In this document: piece after piece, positions 5,677 through 7,513 of the stretch
Layout: every line of letters begins with the position of its first letter
Numbering within the stretch: the stretch's first letter is position 1
Assembly: GCA_936943315.1 (NCBI GenBank)
Contig: CAKZJM010000237.1
Span: 1 to 7,513, forward strand
Length of the DNA stretch: 7,513 bases
Direction of reading: 5' to 3'
Source of the DNA: an uncultured Methylophilus sp.
GTDB taxonomy: Bacteria > Pseudomonadota > Gammaproteobacteria > Burkholderiales > Methylophilaceae
Notes under the pieces: model-generated
Database searches by the model: none
The model's input: only the letters and a program-made list of their open reading frames with translations
What the model was told of the DNA's origin: nothing
Program-made: the position numbers and the translations under genes

Positions 5677-6654
5677 ATGAGCATTACCATTCAACACATC
5701 AGCAAAGGCTTTGGCCAGTTTAGCGCGTTGCGCGATATCAATTTGCAAGTGCCGTCAGGCGAGCTGGTTGCGCTGTTGGGCCCATCCGGCTGCGGTAAAA
5801 CCACCTTGCTGCGCATTATTGCCGGGCTGGAAACGCCAGACAATGGCCAGGTATTGTTTGACGGCGTAGACACTACGCATGCCGATGTGCGCGAGCGTCA
5901 GGTCGGCTTTGTGTTTCAGCACTATGCCTTGTTCCGCCATATGACCGTCTTTGAGAACGTCGCATTTGGCCTGCGTGTGCGCCCTAAAGAAACACGCCCA
6001 TCTAATGCCGAGATCAAAAAGCGTGTGCATAACCTGCTTAAACTGGTTCAGCTCGACTGGCTGGCAGACCGCTATCCACCACAACTCTCAGGCGGTCAGC
6101 GCCAGCGTATCGCCCTGGCACGTGCTTTAGCCGTCGAACCAAAGGTGCTGTTGCTGGATGAGCCGTTTGGCGCACTGGATGCCAAAGTGCGTAAAGACCT
6201 GCGCCGCTGGTTACGCCGTCTGCATGACGAGCTGCATGTCACCAGTGTGTTTGTCACGCACGACCAGGAAGAAGCACTCGAAGTGGCAGATACCATCGTC
6301 GTCATGAACCACGGCCAAGTAGAGCAGGTGGGTTCGCCGCAAGCGGTATATGACCAGCCTGCCACGCCTTTTGTCTATGAGTTTTTGGGCAATGTAAATG
6401 CCTTTGAAACCCCGCAAGGCAAAGGCTTTGTGCGCCCCTACGAAATTGCCGTCAGCCGCGAGGCCGATGCCAACAGTATTCCTGGTTCATTGACCTACGT
6501 GCATTCCGTCGGCTCACTGGTGCGTTTGGAAATCAAGCGTACCGACAATGAGCAATATGTGGATGTGGAACTGGGCAGAGAGCAGTTTAATCAGTTGAAT
6601 TTCCAACAAGGCGAGACGGTGTATTTGAAACCTATACAGTTGCGCGTGTTTTAG
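5677..6654 (+). CDS. cysA: Sulfate/thiosulfate ABC transporter ATP-binding protein
   Basis: The ATPase subunit that powers sulfate/thiosulfate uptake through CysT-CysW with a periplasmic sulfate-binding protein. It has 325 residues; E. coli CysA has 365, and shorter C-terminal regulatory domains are common. All ABC motifs are intact: Walker A GPSGCGKT at 35-42, Q-loop Q81 in FVFQHYALF, signature LSGGQ at 137-141, Walker B VLLLDEP at 157-163, D-loop GALD and the switch H195 in FVTHDQEEA. The start SITIQHISKGFGQFSALRDINL is CysA-typical, as are FLGNVNAF (236-243) and GFVRPYEIAV, which open the TOBE-type C-terminal domain. The gene follows the cysW remnant by one base (TAA-T-ATG), so translation is probably coupled; AGGAAG 12 or so bases upstream is too distant to be strong. 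A different family member, such as a spermidine or molybdate ATPase, is unlikely given the CysW tail upstream. Confidence 0.93.
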   Translation: MSITIQHISKGFGQFSALRDINLQVPSGELVALLGPSGCGKTTLLRIIAGLETPDNGQVLFDGVDTTHADVRERQVGFVFQHYALFRHMTVFENVAFGLRVRPKETRPSNAEIKKRVHNLLKLVQLDWLADRYPPQLSGGQRQRIALARALAVEPKVLLLDEPFGALDAKVRKDLRRWLRRLHDELHVTSVFVTHDQEEALEVADTIVVMNHGQVEQVGSPQAVYDQPATPFVYEFLGNVNAFETPQGKGFVRPYEIAVSREADANSIPGSLTYVHSVGSLVRLEIKRTDNEQYVDVELGREQFNQLNFQQGETVYLKPIQLRVF

Positions 6655-6718
6655 AACAGTTACGCTTGGCGTCATCTTGAAACAGTGAGCTGACGCCATA
6701 AGAGATCAACTGTGAGCT
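6655..6718. repeat. Nested inverted and direct repeats between convergent genes
   Basis: TGGCGTCA (6667-6674) and TGACGCCA (6691-6698) are perfect 8-bp arms around a 16-base loop. Outside them ACAGTT (6656-6661) can pair with AACTGT (6708-6713). Overlaid is a direct repeat: AACAGTGAGCT (6681-6691) and AACTGTGAGCT (6708-6718) match in 10 of 11 positions, and AACAGT also occurs at 6655. The site lies between the cysA stop and the convergent gene's stop, where a bidirectional terminator would be expected, but no T tract follows on either strand. It may be a Rho-type or hairpin-only end, or a site marking the border of the AT-rich segment. Confidence 0.45.
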
Positions 6719-7259
6719 AGAGCCAAACATTTAAGGGCAGCTGGCCTCTTAGTAGTTCAAAGCGTCTTTCTAATTCGTTTTGTAGTTTGCCAATCATCCG
6801 CAAAAGAAGTCGTAGTTGAGTGCGATTAAATGGTGCTCTAGTTACCATGCAAATTCCCCCGTGACCGCCATTGAGTAGTTCCAGAGAGACTTCGGTAACA
6901 TCGGCATCAGAGTGAGCAACTTCTTTGTTTCTGATAGATATTAAGTGTTCGTGAAGCTTTTGCTCCAAAGGCGTTAGTACTTTCAAAAGTGAGCCTGGAA
7001 CTGTGCGGTCTGCAAAGTGAGGGTCTCCGCGAGACAAAACAAACGGCCTTGCATAGGCCACAATCAGTGCTGTCGTAAGAGACTGAAGAAGTGGTGTAGG
7101 AGGGTGGATCGAGCTTCTGCGAAGGTCTCGTTTGAGAATCTCCTCAATTGCACCCTTAGCTTCTTCCAAGTCGATCTCCGTTAGCCACATCCGCCGATAC
7201 TGGCGAAGCATGGCGTGCTGTTCTGGCGATAGCGAAACGTTTTTTTCTGGGATATGCAT
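6717..7259 (-). CDS. Unrecognised 180-residue protein with a HEPN-like R-N-x4-H motif
   Basis: I do not recognise a named family. The protein appears largely helical and soluble, with no signal peptide or membrane segment. Notable parts are an Arg/Glu-rich N-terminus (residues 19-50), TTALIVAYARPFVLSRG at 62-78, and HLISIRNKEVAHSD at 105-118. In the last, R110-N111-x4-H116 fits the Rx4-6H signature of HEPN ribonuclease folds, with the polar residue after Arg that such domains favour. A helical C-terminus follows (RLLLRMIGKLQNELERRFELL). HEPN proteins often act in toxin-antitoxin or abortive-infection defence; applying that here is inference from one motif. The start at 7257-7259 has a weak GAGAG four bases upstream. 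It is convergent with cysA and 37 bases downstream of a membrane-protein gene on the same strand. GC is visibly lower than in the rest of the window, suggesting separate origin. Confidence 0.7.
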   Translation of the reverse strand: MHIPEKNVSLSPEQHAMLRQYRRMWLTEIDLEEAKGAIEEILKRDLRRSSIHPPTPLLQSLTTALIVAYARPFVLSRGDPHFADRTVPGSLLKVLTPLEQKLHEHLISIRNKEVAHSDADVTEVSLELLNGGHGGICMVTRAPFNRTQLRLLLRMIGKLQNELERRFELLRGQLPLNVWL

Positions 7260-7296
7260 ATAGCTCTCAGTTTAGTAGCGCAACAAGTTGCTCATC

Positions 7297-7513
7297 CTAA
7301 AGGGTTGCGATATGAAAAATGGTAGGTGTTATTGCAGAAGCTAATAGCAAAACGAAACCAAGAATTACCAGTCTGCGTTGCAAGTTGTGCAATCTATCAA
7401 GTTTTTTTCGAGCTGTGGTTTGTTTTTCCTGAGTTTCTGGGAAGTTTGTCAGTGTCGGAAAATTAATATGTTCCGAGATGTGTCCAGATACAACTAAAGC
7501 CCAGAGCGGTATA
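7297..7513 (-). CDS. 3' end of a membrane-protein gene, runs off right edge
   Basis: The minus-strand frame is open from base 7512 to the TAG at 7299-7297, giving 71 residues with no start in the window. It begins IPLWALVVSGHISEHI, possibly the end of a membrane helix, then has a polar, charged linker (TNFPETQEKQTTARKKLDRL), and closes with a convincing transmembrane helix at about residues 48-70 (RRLVILGFVLLLASAITPTI). Lys/Arg residues just before this helix suggest a cytoplasmic linker, with the short C-terminus outside by the positive-inside rule. No family is recognised. The stop lies 37 bases before the start of the HEPN-like gene, so the two are probably co-transcribed. It shares that gene's low GC (about 40% in the lines I counted). 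It is short, so some doubt remains that it is coding. Confidence 0.5.
   Translation of the reverse strand, partial: IPLWALVVSGHISEHINFPTLTNFPETQEKQTTARKKLDRLHNLQRRLVILGFVLLLASAITPTIFHIATL

Noticed and set aside
7400..7408. Run of seven A in the minus-strand partial frame, considered as a programmed frameshift site
   Set aside because: The downstream frame stays open to a sensible C-terminal membrane helix, and no stimulatory structure is apparent; alternative frames give no better product.
1..7513. Search for CRISPR arrays, tRNA or rRNA genes, and insertion sequences
   Set aside because: I saw no regularly spaced repeats of 25-40 bases, no cloverleaf-like sequence and no transposase or terminal inverted repeats. 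Intergenic gaps are all under 200 bases.

Overview
The window looks like chromosomal DNA of a betaproteobacterium. The reasons are the dusB-fis-purH gene order, a short 78-residue Fis, and a mid-50s GC content over most of its length. A methylotroph of the Methylophilaceae type would fit, but that assignment is inference from gene order and protein style only.

Layout. (1) Minus strand, 1-2226: the dusB-fis pair, with overlapping stop and start codons, ends in a strong Rho-independent terminator. Then comes the 5' half of purH, which runs off the left edge. The last 19 codons at that edge no longer look like PurH. (2) 2320-5597: an RND drug-efflux locus in the classic divergent arrangement. 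An AcrR/TtgR-type TetR repressor is on the minus strand, and the periplasmic adaptor (AcrA/MexA type) and the inner-membrane pump (AcrB/MexB type) are on the plus strand. The 196-base divergent region holds two abutting 24-bp AcrR-like pseudo-palindromes on top of two overlapping, back-to-back promoters. (3) 5577-6654: the pump gene stops matching its family at about residue 400 and continues in frame into the last 25 or so residues of the sulfate ABC permease CysW. A complete cysA ATPase gene follows one base later. The pump's proton-relay half, the outer-membrane channel, most of cysW and all of cysT are absent. (4) 6717-7513, minus strand: a visibly AT-richer segment with an unrecognised 180-residue protein carrying a HEPN-like R-N-x4-H motif. 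Upstream of it is the 3' end of a membrane-protein gene that runs off the right edge.

How the genes fit. DusB modifies tRNA, Fis is a nucleoid protein co-transcribed with it, and PurH completes IMP synthesis; these are core growth genes. The TetR protein probably represses both itself and the efflux operon. As sequenced, neither the pump nor the sulfate importer is complete. The junction at 5577-5600 is either a real deletion/fusion or, more likely, an assembly misjoin through a short CTG-rich sequence that both genes share. The odd left end of purH supports a fragmentary or chimeric contig.

The most unusual regions are the pump/CysW fusion, the compact double-operator/double-promoter region, and the low-GC HEPN-like plus membrane-protein pair. 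No clearly new multi-gene system can be claimed from this sequence alone.
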